From an uncultured beta proteobacterium (GTDB lineage Bacteria > Pseudomonadota > Gammaproteobacteria > Burkholderiales > Burkholderiaceae_C), in assembly GCA_903905735.1 (NCBI GenBank), contig CAIVHU010000009.1, positions 1-64,000 of the forward strand: a stretch of 64,000 nucleotides of DNA. The letters are read 5' to 3'. Under the pieces are notes generated by a model. That model had not been told where the DNA came from. It saw nothing but the letters and a program-made list of their open reading frames with translations, and did no database searches. Positions 44,088 through 57,002 of the stretch are shown piece by piece. A program made the position numbers and the translations under genes. Numbering within the stretch: position 1 is the first letter of the stretch; each line of letters begins with the position of its first letter.

Positions 44088-44138
44088 GGCATCTTTAGCG
44101 GTACTTGTTAAGCGCCCGCAATTCTGTCAAATCGGCGC
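44088..44138 (-). promoter_or_regulatory. SAM-II-like riboswitch in the metX leader
   Basis: The minus strand between 44138 and about 44088 has a 5-bp stem GCGCC/GGCGC enclosing GATTTGACAGAATTGC, then TTAACAAG and GCTAAAG. This resembles, from memory, the SAM-II (metA) class: GCGC stem, GATTTAAC...ATTGC loop, GCTAAA in the 3' strand, about 52 nt. Position (directly upstream of metX) and the following switch-like terminator agree. SAM binding would hold GCTAAAG and favour termination. Confidence 0.72.
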
Positions 44139-44144
44139 ATTCCC

Positions 44145-44153
44145 AGTATAGCA
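44145..44153 (-). promoter_or_regulatory. Extended -10 promoter of metX-metW
   Basis: TGCTATACT on the minus strand is an extended -10 (TGn-TATACT). It predicts transcription starting near 44138, exactly at the first stem of the riboswitch-like leader. No good -35 is present, which is tolerated with an extended -10. Confidence 0.5.
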
Positions 44154-44220
44154 ACGCCATCGGCCCGGCCCGGTACAGCGCGCAGCGCACCTCGGGGTTG
44201 AGGGGTTTATATATAAAATT

Positions 44221-44257
44221 GGCCTCTAGCCCTTATCCATAAAGCGCAAGCAGCTAT
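44221..44257 (-). repeat. Dispersed intergenic repeat, copy 5
   Basis: Reverse orientation: on the minus strand ATAGCTGCTTGCGCTTTA, then GGATAAGGGCTAGAGGCC. It lies in the divergent gap between the metX promoter and the substrate-binding lipoprotein gene. Confidence 0.7.
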
Positions 44258-44381
44258 ATTAATAATAGCTTTTTTGCCAACAACCGACCCGGCTCAGCCA
44301 AGGTGCCGTCAAGCGACTGAGGTAGCATGGGTCAAAAAAGATTTCTGTTGGCAACCCATTGATTTCAAAGGGAGAAAGCCC

Positions 44382-45353
44382 ATGCACCTGATGGATCCGC
44401 AGCGCCGCCTGATTCTGACCAGCGCGGCAGGCCTGACGCTGGCTGGATTGAGCGCCTGCCAGCGCCCCGAGCCGTTGGTGCGGGTCGCGGGTATTTCCTG
44501 GGTGGGTTATGCGCCGTTGTACCTGGCGCGCGAGCTGGGCTACTTCAATAATGCCCATCTGCGTTTGCTGGAGCTGACCTCCAACGCGGCCAGCCTGATG
44601 GCGCTGGCTGCCGGGCAGGTTGAAGCCGCAGCGCTCACGCTCGACGAGTTTCTGGTGGCACGTGAAGGCCAGATTGACCTGCGGGTGATCATGGTGTTTG
44701 ACGAGTCGGCCGGAGCCGATGTGGTGATGGTGCGCCCAGACATCACCCGGCCCGAGCTGCTGCGCGGGCGGCGCATCGGGGTGGAAGACACCGCCAACGG
44801 TGCGCTGATGCTGTCGCGCACGCTGGACGTGGCAGGGCTGCGCCCGGAGGATGTCACCAAGGTGCCCCTGGCCGGGCCCACGCAAGTCAGCAGTTATGCC
44901 AGCAAACAGGTGGATGCCCTCGTTTCTTTCGAGCCCTACGCCACCCAACTGGCCCGGCTGGGGGCACTGCGGCTGCTGGACAGTCGCCGCTTTCCGGGTG
45001 CCATTGTGGATGTGCTGGCTGCCCAATCGTCGGCGCTCGCCAACTCACCCGCACAGTTCGGGCAACTGCTGGCGGGATATTTTCAGGCGCTGAACCTGCT
45101 GAAGACATCGCCAGCGCAAGCCACCACTCTGATGACCCCCACGCTGGGCATCAACGCGCAGGAGCTTACCCAGGCGCTCAAAGGCGTTCACATGATGAAC
45201 CTGGCCGACAACCGCACCCTGCTGGGCGGCGCTTCGCCCGGCTTACTCCCCATGACGCAGTCGGTGGCCACGTTGATGCTGCGCTCCAGTCTGCTGCGGA
45301 CTAGCCCCAGCCTGGACAACCTGACCGACGCGCATTTTTTGCCCACCGCCTGA
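44382..45353 (+). CDS. Substrate-binding lipoprotein (NMT1/SsuA-like)
   Basis: The ATG at 44382 has GGGAGAAAG upstream; the frame opening at 44274 is discarded. The 323-residue protein has a lipoprotein signal (ILTSAAGLTLAGLSACQRP, lipobox Cys). It is a periplasmic-binding-protein fold of the NMT1 kind: VGYAPLYLARELGYFNNAHL, TLDEFLVAREGQIDLRVIMV, RGRRIGVEDTANGALML and QVDALVSFEPYATQLARLGA. There is no ATPase or permease nearby. Its stop is followed within 15 nt by a PAS-GGDEF-EAL gene, so it probably feeds ligand information to that protein rather than to transport. Confidence 0.9.
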   Translation: MHLMDPQRRLILTSAAGLTLAGLSACQRPEPLVRVAGISWVGYAPLYLARELGYFNNAHLRLLELTSNAASLMALAAGQVEAAALTLDEFLVAREGQIDLRVIMVFDESAGADVVMVRPDITRPELLRGRRIGVEDTANGALMLSRTLDVAGLRPEDVTKVPLAGPTQVSSYASKQVDALVSFEPYATQLARLGALRLLDSRRFPGAIVDVLAAQSSALANSPAQFGQLLAGYFQALNLLKTSPAQATTLMTPTLGINAQELTQALKGVHMMNLADNRTLLGGASPGLLPMTQSVATLMLRSSLLRTSPSLDNLTDAHFLPTA

Positions 45354-45368
45354 ATGGAGAAGCCTGCC

Positions 45369-48224
45369 ATGCGCCGCCCCTTGAGCCTGAAATGGTCGCT
45401 GCCCCTGGGGCTGGCCGTGATCCTGCTGATCTTCACCAGCGTCGCCACCTGGAACAGTCTGCGCGTGGGCCGATCCAACCTGACCGCCCAGGCGCGACAG
45501 GATGTGTTGAACAACACCTCGCACCTGGCACGCATGGCCGAGCAGGGGCTGCAGACCAGCCCGGTGCTGGTGGAGTCCGACCTGGGCCAGGTCGGCACCG
45601 ACCCGCGCGTCGAGGCGGTGCTGATCCTCGACGAGCAGGGCCGCATCCTGATGTCGCAACGCAATGCCTGGGCTGGGCTGGCTGCCAAAACCGTGGTCAG
45701 CGACTTCGACGATGGCTGGCGGCTGCAGGTTATTGGCGGTCGCTTGCCGCAGGTGCGGGTGTCACAGGACGGTTTGCACATCGCCAGCCTGCAGCCGTTT
45801 GATCTGCCCGCCGCCAGCAACGAGGTACGCAGCTCGCGCCGCGGTGCTGTGTTCATCCAGATGGATCTGCACCAGGCCTGGCAGGAAGCCAGTTACCAGG
45901 CCCTGATGTCACGCACGCCCGGCCTGGCCGTCGCCCTCTTGGTGTTGCTAGCTGTGGGGGCGCTGCTGCAGCGCTATCTGGCGCGGCCGATGCAGGCGCT
46001 GGCCCATGCCGCTGGCCGCTTGAAGGACGGACACCTCACCACCCGCGCCCAGGTGCAAGGCCCGCTTGAGATTGCCGAGCTGGCGCAAAGTTTCAACGCC
46101 ATGGCACAAGCCATCGAAGACGCGCAGACGGCGCTGGTCGCCAGCGAGGAGCGCATGTCCATCACCCTGCATTCGATGGGTGACGGGCTGATTGCCACCG
46201 ACACCCGCGCGCGCATCACGCTGATGAACCCGGCGGCCGAGCGTTTCACCGGCTGGACACTGACCGATGCCTGCGGGCGGGCCATCTCGGAGGTGTTTGT
46301 GATCGAGAGCGCGCTCACTGGCCTGCCCGCCGAGATTCCGGTCAAACGCGTGCTCACCGAAGGCACGGTGCTGGGCCTGGCCAACCACACGGTGCTGGTG
46401 GCGCGCGACGGCACCCGCCGCGATGTGGCCGACTCGGCCGCGCCCATCCGCAACGCTCAGGGGGTGATTGAAGGCGTGGTGCTGGTGTTTCAGGACGTCA
46501 CCGAGCAGTACCGCATGCGCCGCGCGCTGGCTGACAGCGAGCAACACTTCCGCACCCTGGCCAACCACGGCCAGGCCCTGATCTGGACTGCCGGGCTGGA
46601 CAAAAAATGCAATTATTTCAATAGCGTCTGGCTCAACTGGACCGGGCGCACGCTGGCACAGGAGCTGGGCAACGGCTGGGTGGAAGGCGTGCACCCGGAC
46701 GATCTGGAGCGCTGTTTTTCCACCTACGTGACCGCGTTTGACGCGCGCGAAGCTTTTGACATGGAGTACCGGCTGCGCCACACCAGCGGCGAGTACCGCT
46801 GGATTCTGGACCAGGGCAGCCCGCGCTTTGACAGCCAGGGGAAGTTTCTGGGCTACATCGGGCATTGCCTGGACCTCACCCAGGTCAAGCAAGCCGAGGC
46901 GCAGGTGGCGCATTTGGCCTACCACGACGCACTGTCGGGCCTGCCCAACCGCACCCTGTTTCAGGACCGGCTGGCGCAGGCGGTGGCCGCTGCACGGCGG
47001 GGTCAGCGGTTTGGCGCGTTGATGTTTGTGGATCTGGACAATTTCAAGCGCCTTAACGATGTTTATGGCCACGTGCTGGGCGATGCGGTGCTGAAAGAAG
47101 TGGCCAGCCGCCTGCAGTTTTACCTGCGTACCGAGGACACTGTCGCTCGCCTGGGCGGTGACGAGTTTGTGGTGCTGCTGCCCGCGCTGGCTGCCGAGGT
47201 GGATGGTGCGGCCACGCTGGCGCGCGCCGTGGCCGACAAGATCCGCCTGGCGCTTGAAGGCCAGATGGTCATTGACGGCACCACCTACCACACCGCTGCG
47301 AGCATCGGAGTCACACTGTTCCCGAAAGACGACGAGTCGGTCGATGACCTGATGCGTGAGGCCGACATTGCCATGTACCGATCCAAAGAGAGCGGGCGCA
47401 ACGTCATCTCGTTCTTCCAGGCCGACATGCAGCACACCGTGACCCAGCGCTACGCTCTGGAGCAGGAGCTGCGCGAAGCCTTGGCGCAACCCGCCTTTGA
47501 GCTGCACCTGCAGTCGCAAGTGGATGCTGCAGGGCAGATCACCGGAGCCGAAGCGCTGGTACGCTGGCGGCACCCCACACGCGGGCTGGTGGCACCGGCC
47601 ACCTTCATTCCGCTAGCCGAAGAGTCGCGACTGATCCTGCCGCTGGGCGAATGGGTGCTGCAACAGGCCTGCGGCGTGATTGCCCGGCTCGATGCCGCCG
47701 GGCACAGCCTGCACATCGCGGTGAACGTGAGCCCATTGCAGTTTGCGCAAGCCAATTTTGTGGCCCGTGTACGCGACATCCTCAGCGTCACCGGGGCTGA
47801 CCCCACGCACCTGACGCTGGAAATCACCGAAGGCCTTCTGGTAGAGCACATGACCGAAACCATGGGCCGCATGGCCGAACTGGCAAGCCTGGGCATCCGC
47901 TTCTCGATCGATGACTTCGGCACCGGTTACTCGTCACTGTCATACCTGAAACGCCTGCCGCTTTACGAGCTGAAAATCGACAAGAGCTTTGTGCAGGACG
48001 TGCCCGACGACCCCAACGACGTGGCGCTGGTCGAGACCATTCTGGCCATGTCGCAGCATCTGCACCTGAGCGTGGTGGCCGAGGGCGTGGAAACCCTGGC
48101 GCAGTTTGAATTTCTCAAGAGCCGGGGTTGCACCCGCTTTCAGGGCTACCATTTTCACCGCCCGCAAGAACACCGTGAGTGGCTGCAAGCCTTTTCCAGT
48201 AAGGCGCTGGGTCTGCCAAAGTAG
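45369..48224 (+). CDS. Membrane PAS-GGDEF-EAL cyclic di-GMP protein
   Basis: The ATG at 45369 has GGAGAAG at proper distance; the ATG at 45354 touches the previous stop. The 951-residue protein has TM1 near the N-terminus (WSLPLGLAVILLIFTSVA), a periplasmic domain of about 150 residues, TM2 (LAVALLVLLAVGALLQRYLA) and HAMP. Two PAS domains follow (ERMSITLHSMGDGLIATD and HFRTLANHGQALIWTAG), then GGDEF with RLGGDEFVVLLP and an RTED inhibitory site, and EAL with GAEALVRWRHP, NVSPLQF, LEITEGLL, DDFGTGYSSLSYLKRLP, KIDKSFVQDV and AEGVET. All key catalytic residues of both domains are present, so it may make or break cyclic di-GMP under sensory control. Confidence 0.93.
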   Translation: MRRPLSLKWSLPLGLAVILLIFTSVATWNSLRVGRSNLTAQARQDVLNNTSHLARMAEQGLQTSPVLVESDLGQVGTDPRVEAVLILDEQGRILMSQRNAWAGLAAKTVVSDFDDGWRLQVIGGRLPQVRVSQDGLHIASLQPFDLPAASNEVRSSRRGAVFIQMDLHQAWQEASYQALMSRTPGLAVALLVLLAVGALLQRYLARPMQALAHAAGRLKDGHLTTRAQVQGPLEIAELAQSFNAMAQAIEDAQTALVASEERMSITLHSMGDGLIATDTRARITLMNPAAERFTGWTLTDACGRAISEVFVIESALTGLPAEIPVKRVLTEGTVLGLANHTVLVARDGTRRDVADSAAPIRNAQGVIEGVVLVFQDVTEQYRMRRALADSEQHFRTLANHGQALIWTAGLDKKCNYFNSVWLNWTGRTLAQELGNGWVEGVHPDDLERCFSTYVTAFDAREAFDMEYRLRHTSGEYRWILDQGSPRFDSQGKFLGYIGHCLDLTQVKQAEAQVAHLAYHDALSGLPNRTLFQDRLAQAVAAARRGQRFGALMFVDLDNFKRLNDVYGHVLGDAVLKEVASRLQFYLRTEDTVARLGGDEFVVLLPALAAEVDGAATLARAVADKIRLALEGQMVIDGTTYHTAASIGVTLFPKDDESVDDLMREADIAMYRSKESGRNVISFFQADMQHTVTQRYALEQELREALAQPAFELHLQSQVDAAGQITGAEALVRWRHPTRGLVAPATFIPLAEESRLILPLGEWVLQQACGVIARLDAAGHSLHIAVNVSPLQFAQANFVARVRDILSVTGADPTHLTLEITEGLLVEHMTETMGRMAELASLGIRFSIDDFGTGYSSLSYLKRLPLYELKIDKSFVQDVPDDPNDVALVETILAMSQHLHLSVVAEGVETLAQFEFLKSRGCTRFQGYHFHRPQEHREWLQAFSSKALGLPK

Positions 48225-48232
48225 GTCGGAAC

Positions 48233-49141
48233 TCAAGCCTTGTTGGCCCACCAGTCTGGCCCGAACTGCCCCTGCAACCAAGCAATGAACTGCGTGACCT
48301 TGGTCGGCACCAGGCGCGGCGACGGAAAAACTGCGTGTATTTCCTGTTGCGGCAGTTGCCAGCCGTCCAGCAGGCTGACCAGCGCACCACTGGCCAGCGA
48401 CTCGTGTGCCACATAACGCGGCAGTGCGGCAATGCCAAAACCCTGGCGCGCCGCCGCCAGCAGTGCGGACAGGCTGTTGGAGCGCAAGGGCCCATGCAAA
48501 CCCACCGACAGCGTCTGCCCGCTGGCATCGCTGAAATGCCAACGCGCGTCGCCCTGCACGGTGCTGTAAATCAGCGCGTCATGCTCCACCAGCGCCAGCG
48601 GTGACGGCGGTGACGGGTGCGCTTGCAGATAGCTCGGGCTGGCCACCACCACCCAGGGGTTCAAGCCCAGATAGCGCGAGCCCAGGGTCGAATCGGCCAG
48701 CCGCCCCATGCGGATGGCGACATCCACCCCCTGCTCGACCATGTTCACGTAGTGGTCGTCGCAGTTCAGATCAATCTGCAGGCGCGGGTTCAGGCGCATG
48801 AACTGCATCACCAATGGGGCCAGCACACGCCGTCCAAACGCCACCGATGTGTTGATGCGCATGGCACCCTCCACCTGGGTTTGCAGCAGCGCGGCCACCG
48901 ATTCGGCTTCTTCGACATGGTGGGCAATCAGCTTGCATTTGTCGTAATACAGCAGGCCGATTTCGGTGGGCATCACGCCACGGGTGGTGCGGTGCAGCAG
49001 GCGCGCGCCCAGCTGTGTCTCCATGCGGCTGACCTGCTTGGTGGCGGCGGGCTGGCCTATACCCATCTCGGCAGCCGCCTTGCTGAACGAGCCCAGATCA
49101 ACCACCCGCACAAACAGTTTGATGGCTTGAATTCGTTCCAT
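48233..49141 (-). CDS. LysR-family transcriptional regulator
   Basis: From ATG 49141 ([20 protein letters not shown]) there are 302 residues; upstream in-frame starts to 49270 run across the divergent promoter region. N-terminal winged helix: [39 protein letters not shown]-terminal effector domain: [21 protein letters not shown] and [26 protein letters not shown]. It is divergent from gcl, so it is the likely regulator of the glyoxylate operon. A 15-bp palindrome in the shared gap fits a LysR operator. Confidence 0.93.
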   Translation of the reverse strand: MERIQAIKLFVRVVDLGSFSKAAAEMGIGQPAATKQVSRMETQLGARLLHRTTRGVMPTEIGLLYYDKCKLIAHHVEEAESVAALLQTQVEGAMRINTSVAFGRRVLAPLVMQFMRLNPRLQIDLNCDDHYVNMVEQGVDVAIRMGRLADSTLGSRYLGLNPWVVVASPSYLQAHPSPPSPLALVEHDALIYSTVQGDARWHFSDASGQTLSVGLHGPLRSNSLSALLAAARQGFGIAALPRYVAHESLASGALVSLLDGWQLPQQEIHAVFPSPRLVPTKVTQFIAWLQGQFGPDWWANKA

Positions 49142-49176
49142 GGATGGCCTTGTCGGGGTGGTGTTGCTGGCTGGGT

Positions 49177-49191
49177 ATTCCATCATGGAAT
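49177..49191. promoter_or_regulatory. Candidate LysR operator in the gcl intergenic region
   Basis: ATTCCATCATGGAAT is a perfect 7-1-7 inverted repeat that also satisfies the T-N11-A rule of LysR-type binding sites. It lies 36 bp before the regulator start codon and 100 bp before gcl. Confidence 0.5.
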
Positions 49192-49290
49192 GAGCTAAAT
49201 GCGCCACGCGGGTATTCCCGCAAGGCTGCAGCGCCGCGAACATCAAGCCCAAGCAATCCCGCTGCCCCAACTGAACAACAGGAGACTGAC

Positions 49291-51081
<1,791 letters not shown>

Positions 51082-51109
51082 TCAAGCAAAACACGACAAG
51101 GAGAAAAAC

Positions 51110-51904
51110 ATGCCCCAATTTGCCGCCAACCTGACCATGCTGTTTACCGAAGTGCCGTTTCTGGAGCGCTTTGAGCGCGCCGCCAAAGCCGGATTCAGCG
51201 CGGTCGAATTCCTGTTCCCCTATGCCTGGCCCGCCGAAGAGATCAAGGCCCGGCTAGACCAGCATGGCCTGAAACTGGTGCTGCACAACCTGCCCGCTGG
51301 CGACTGGGAGGCCGGTGACCGCGGGCTGGCCTGCGACTCGACGCGCGTGGCGGAATTTCGCGCCGGTGTGCCGCTGGCGATCCGTTACGCCAAGGCGCTG
51401 GGTGTCTCGCAGCTCAACTGCCTGGCTGGCAAGGCCCCGGCGGGGGTGGCCGAGGCCGTGTTGCGCCAGACCTTGGTCGATAACCTGCGTTTTGCCGCCG
51501 CCGAGCTGAAGCAATCCGGGATCAAACTGCTGGTGGAGCCGATCAACACCTTCGATATTCCGGGGTTTTATGTGAACCGCACGGATCAGGCGCTGTCCAT
51601 TCTGGATGAGGTGGGCTCTGACAACGCGTTCGTGCAATACGACATCTACCACGCCCAGCGCATGGAAGGCGAACTCGCCACCACGATGCAAAAACACTTG
51701 GCGCGCATTGGCCACATCCAGCTGGCTGACAACCCGGGCCGCCATGAACCCGGCACCGGCGAGATCAACTACCGTTACCTGTTGGCGCGCCTGGATGAGC
51801 TGGGCTACACCGGCTGGGTGGGTTGCGAATACAAGCCGCTGACCTCCACTGTGGCGGGCTTGGGCTGGCGCGAGCAGCTCAGCCCAAGCCACGCCGCCTG
51901 CTGA
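51110..51904 (+). CDS. hyi: Hydroxypyruvate isomerase
   Basis: A 264-residue TIM-barrel enzyme (AP endonuclease family 2 fold) interconverting hydroxypyruvate and tartronate semialdehyde. The start at 51110 follows AAGGAG. Signatures: NLTMLFTEVPFLERFERAAKAGF, VEFLFPYAWP, LVEPINTFDIPGFYV (metal Glu), VQYDIYHAQRMEGEL and GHIQLADNPGRHEPGTGEINY. It lies 28 nt after gcl, as in the enterobacterial operon. Confidence 0.95.
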   Translation: MPQFAANLTMLFTEVPFLERFERAAKAGFSAVEFLFPYAWPAEEIKARLDQHGLKLVLHNLPAGDWEAGDRGLACDSTRVAEFRAGVPLAIRYAKALGVSQLNCLAGKAPAGVAEAVLRQTLVDNLRFAAAELKQSGIKLLVEPINTFDIPGFYVNRTDQALSILDEVGSDNAFVQYDIYHAQRMEGELATTMQKHLARIGHIQLADNPGRHEPGTGEINYRYLLARLDELGYTGWVGCEYKPLTSTVAGLGWREQLSPSHAAC

Positions 51905-51940
51905 AACTCAACCTCTATTCACATTTATGGAGACTCCCTC

Positions 51941-52846
51941 ATGACCAGCACACCTCAGCGCCTGGGCTTCATCGGCCTGGGCATCATGGGCGCGCAGATG
52001 GCGGGCCATCTGATGGCCGCCGGACACAGCGTGTTTGTTCACACCCGCAGCAAGGTGCCCGAAGCCATCGCCAGCAGCAGTGCCACCGTTTGCGCCAGTG
52101 CGCAAGCCGTGGCCGAACAGGCAGACATCATCTTCCTGATGGTGCCCGACACGCCGGATGTGCAGGCCGCGCTGTTTGCCGACCACGGCGTGGCAGCTGG
52201 CTTGACACCGGGCAAGGTGGTGGTGGATATGAGCAGCATCTCGCCCATCGAGACCAAGGTGTTTGCGCAAAAAATCAACGCGCTGGGTTGCGACTACCTC
52301 GACGCGCCGGTCTCTGGCGGCGAGGTGGGTGCCAAGAACGCCACGCTTTCGATCATGGTCGGCGGCGCGCCGGAGGTGTTTGAGCGGGTCAAACCCTTGT
52401 TGGCGCTGATGGGCAAAAACATCACCCTGGTAGGTGGCAATGGCGATGGCCAGACCGCCAAGGTGGCCAACCAGATCATCGTGGCCCTAAACATTGAGGC
52501 GGTGGCAGAAGCCTTGCTGTTTGCGGCCAAGGCCGGTGCCGACCCGGCGCGCGTGCGCGAGGCCTTGATGGGCGGCTTTGCTGCCAGCCGCATTCTGGAA
52601 GTGCATGGCGAGCGCATGGTCAAGCGCACTTTCAACCCCGGTTTTCGCATTGAACTGCACCAGAAAGACCTGAACCTGGCGCTGAGCAGTGCGCGCGCCC
52701 TGGGTGTGACCCTGCCCAACACCGCCACCGCGCAGGAGCTGTTCAACAGCTGCGCTGCGCACGGCGGCAAGGGCTGGGACCATTCGGCCATGGTGCGCGC
52801 CCTGGAGATGATGGCGAATTTCGACATCGGCCAGCAGCCTGCCTAG
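51941..52846 (+). CDS. glxR: Tartronate semialdehyde reductase
   Basis: A 301-residue NAD(P)H-dependent beta-hydroxyacid dehydrogenase (2-hydroxy-3-oxopropionate reductase) reducing tartronate semialdehyde to D-glycerate. Rossmann motif GLGIMGAQMAGHLMAAGH, substrate loop DAPVSGGEVGAKNATLSIMVGG, catalytic Lys in GDGQTAKVANQIIVA and KRTFNPGFRIELHQKDLNLA near the end. It follows hyi by 36 nt. Confidence 0.95.
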   Translation: MTSTPQRLGFIGLGIMGAQMAGHLMAAGHSVFVHTRSKVPEAIASSSATVCASAQAVAEQADIIFLMVPDTPDVQAALFADHGVAAGLTPGKVVVDMSSISPIETKVFAQKINALGCDYLDAPVSGGEVGAKNATLSIMVGGAPEVFERVKPLLALMGKNITLVGGNGDGQTAKVANQIIVALNIEAVAEALLFAAKAGADPARVREALMGGFAASRILEVHGERMVKRTFNPGFRIELHQKDLNLALSSARALGVTLPNTATAQELFNSCAAHGGKGWDHSAMVRALEMMANFDIGQQPA

Positions 52847-52868
52847 CTCAACCCTACCGAGCACTGCC

Positions 52869-54185
52869 ATGAACCCGCCCCTGAGACCCGATGCTGCCGC
52901 AGACTTGCTGCGCCGCCTGTTTGACGCCGCCATTGCCAGCGCGCAGCCCGCGCGCTGTGTGCCAGCGCATCTGCCCAGCCCGCAAGAGCTGGGCAGCGGG
53001 CATCTGGTGGTGATTGGCGCAGGCAAGGCCAGCGCCGCCATGGCCCGCGCGGTGGAAGACCATTGGAACGGCCCCTTGAGCGGCCTGGTGGTCACTCGCT
53101 ACGGCTACGCCGTGCCGTGCCAGCGCATCGAGATCGTGGAAGCGGCGCACCCGGTGCCCGATGCAGCGGGCGAGCTGGCCGCGCAGCGCATGCTCGCCCT
53201 GGTGCAGGACTTGCGTGCAGACGACGTCGTGTTGTGCCTAATCTCCGGTGGTGGTTCAGCCCTTTTGCCCTTGCCTATCAATGGTTTGACGCTATCAGAC
53301 AAGCAGCAAGTGAACCGCGCCCTGCTGGCCAGCGGTGCGAGCATCAGCGAGATGAACTGTGTGCGCCGCCATCTGTCAGGCATCAAGGGTGGCCGCCTCG
53401 CTGCGGCTTGCCACCCGGCGCGGGTGATCACGCTGCTGCTCTCAGACGTGCCGGGCGACAACCCCATGGACATCGCCTCCGGCCCGACGGTGGCCGACCC
53501 CACCACCAGCGCTGACGCGCTGGACATCGTCCGCCGCTATGGCATCGACCTACCCGCTGCCGTGCGTGAGGTGCTGGAAAGCGGCCGGGGCGAATCCATC
53601 AAACCCGGCGACGCGAGGCTGGCACGGGCCGAGACCCGCATGATCGCCACCCCGCAAATGGCGCTGGAAGCGGCTGCCAGCGTGGCGCGTGAAGGCGGTT
53701 ATGCCGCCCACATTCTGGGTGACGCACTGGAAGGCGAAGCGCGTGATGTCGGCAAGGTGCTGGCCGCCATCGCGCTGCAGGTGGCCCAGCACAGCCAGCC
53801 GTTTCAGGCTCCTTGCGTGCTGCTCTCTGGGGGTGAAACCACGGTGACCGTGCGCGGCCATGGCCGGGGCGGGCGCAACGTGGAGTGCCTGCTGTCCACC
53901 ACCATTGCGCTGCACGGCCACCCGCGCATCCATGCGCTGATGGGTGACACCGATGGCGTGGATGGCCAGGAAGAGATTGCCGGAGCTATCGCCGGGCCCG
54001 ACACGCTGACCAAGGCCTGGGCCCGGAGTCTGCGCCCACTGGACAGTCTGTCCAACAACGACGGGCACGGCTTTTTTGAAGCCGTGGGCAGCGCCGTGGT
54101 CACCGGGCCAACGCTGACCAATGTGAACGACTTTCGGGCAATTCTGATCACTGACAGCGCTTCTCAGACGGGAGCTGATTATTAA
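52869..54185 (+). CDS. Glycerate 2-kinase (MOFRL family)
   Basis: A 438-residue GckA/TtuD-type kinase that phosphorylates D-glycerate to 2-phosphoglycerate, linking the operon to glycolysis. Landmarks: VVIGAGKASAAMARAVE near the N-terminus, LCLISGGGSALLPLP, MNCVRRHLSGIKGGRLA, LLLSDVPGDNPMDIASGPTV, SGGETTVTVRGHGRGGRNVE (MOFRL signature) and DTDGVDGQEEIAGAI. Last gene of the operon, 22 nt after glxR. TtuD/GckA naming varies, so no symbol is given. Confidence 0.94.
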   Translation: MNPPLRPDAAADLLRRLFDAAIASAQPARCVPAHLPSPQELGSGHLVVIGAGKASAAMARAVEDHWNGPLSGLVVTRYGYAVPCQRIEIVEAAHPVPDAAGELAAQRMLALVQDLRADDVVLCLISGGGSALLPLPINGLTLSDKQQVNRALLASGASISEMNCVRRHLSGIKGGRLAAACHPARVITLLLSDVPGDNPMDIASGPTVADPTTSADALDIVRRYGIDLPAAVREVLESGRGESIKPGDARLARAETRMIATPQMALEAAASVAREGGYAAHILGDALEGEARDVGKVLAAIALQVAQHSQPFQAPCVLLSGGETTVTVRGHGRGGRNVECLLSTTIALHGHPRIHALMGDTDGVDGQEEIAGAIAGPDTLTKAWARSLRPLDSLSNNDGHGFFEAVGSAVVTGPTLTNVNDFRAILITDSASQTGADY

Positions 54186-54194
54186 GAGCCTTTT

Positions 54195-54231
54195 AGGCCT
54201 CCAGCCCTTTATATGTATGCGCTGACAGCTA
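54195..54231 (-). repeat. Dispersed intergenic repeat, copy 6
   Basis: Reverse orientation: on the minus strand TAGCTGTCAGCGCATACA followed by AAAGGGCTGGAGGCCT. It lies between the convergent ends of the glycerate kinase and katG genes. Confidence 0.55.
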
Positions 54232-54258
54232 CAAATATCATATTAACGACGGCACCAT

Positions 54259-56481
<2,223 letters not shown>

Positions 56482-56645
56482 TCAGTGTAGGGAAACCAGG
56501 CGGTTGGTGTGATCACATTTCCCAATCAGCGTCATAGGCCATGGCACAGGCATCAGGGTGGATCAGCCTGTAAAAAATGGCGGGGTGGCGGCCAGCCTTT
56601 GAGCGTTCACCGATACTCTAGCCCTATTTTTGCGCAAGGAGTTGT

Positions 56646-57002
56646 ATGGATTTTTCAAGCTTATTCCACCAGTATTGGCCCCTGCTGGCTCTGGTTCTCT
56701 GGTTTGGTTACAAGTGGTGGAACTCCAAAAAAGTCGTGGCGATGCTGCCCGAACTCAGGAAGATTGGCGCCACGTTTGTCGATGTCAGGTCGCCCGGTGA
56801 GTTTGCAAATGCCAATGCCCCCGGCAGCATCAATATCCCCCTGCAGGAACTGGGCAGCCGCCTCGCCGAGATTCCCAAAACCAGCCCGGTGGTGGTCTGT
56901 TGCGCCAGCGGGTCACGCAGCGGCATGGCCAAAATGATGCTCAAGAAAAAGGGCTACACGGACGTCCACAACGTCGGTGCCTGGAGCAAGCTGTTGAACT
57001 GA
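56646..57002 (+). CDS. Membrane-anchored rhodanese-like protein
   Basis: A 118-residue protein with one N-terminal membrane helix (YWPLLALVLWFGYKWW) and a single rhodanese domain: FVDVRSPGEFANANAPGSIN, PLQELGSRLAEIPKTSPVVV and the active loop CCASGSRSGMAK, whose second Cys starts the six-residue rhodanese loop. Small rhodaneses of this kind move sulfane sulfur in various contexts; the partner is unknown. Divergent from katG and preceded by GCAAGGAG. Confidence 0.9.
   Translation: MDFSSLFHQYWPLLALVLWFGYKWWNSKKVVAMLPELRKIGATFVDVRSPGEFANANAPGSINIPLQELGSRLAEIPKTSPVVVCCASGSRSGMAKMMLKKKGYTDVHNVGAWSKLLN

Noticed and set aside
44052-44101. H-type pseudoknot formed by the two 9-bp helices in the metX leader
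   Set aside because: Only one base joins the two 3' strands, far too short to span a 9-bp helix, so the two pairings must be alternatives (terminator versus antiterminator).
45948-47573. 541-codon open frame on the minus strand
   Set aside because: Antisense shadow of the PAS-GGDEF-EAL gene, whose coding evidence is unambiguous.
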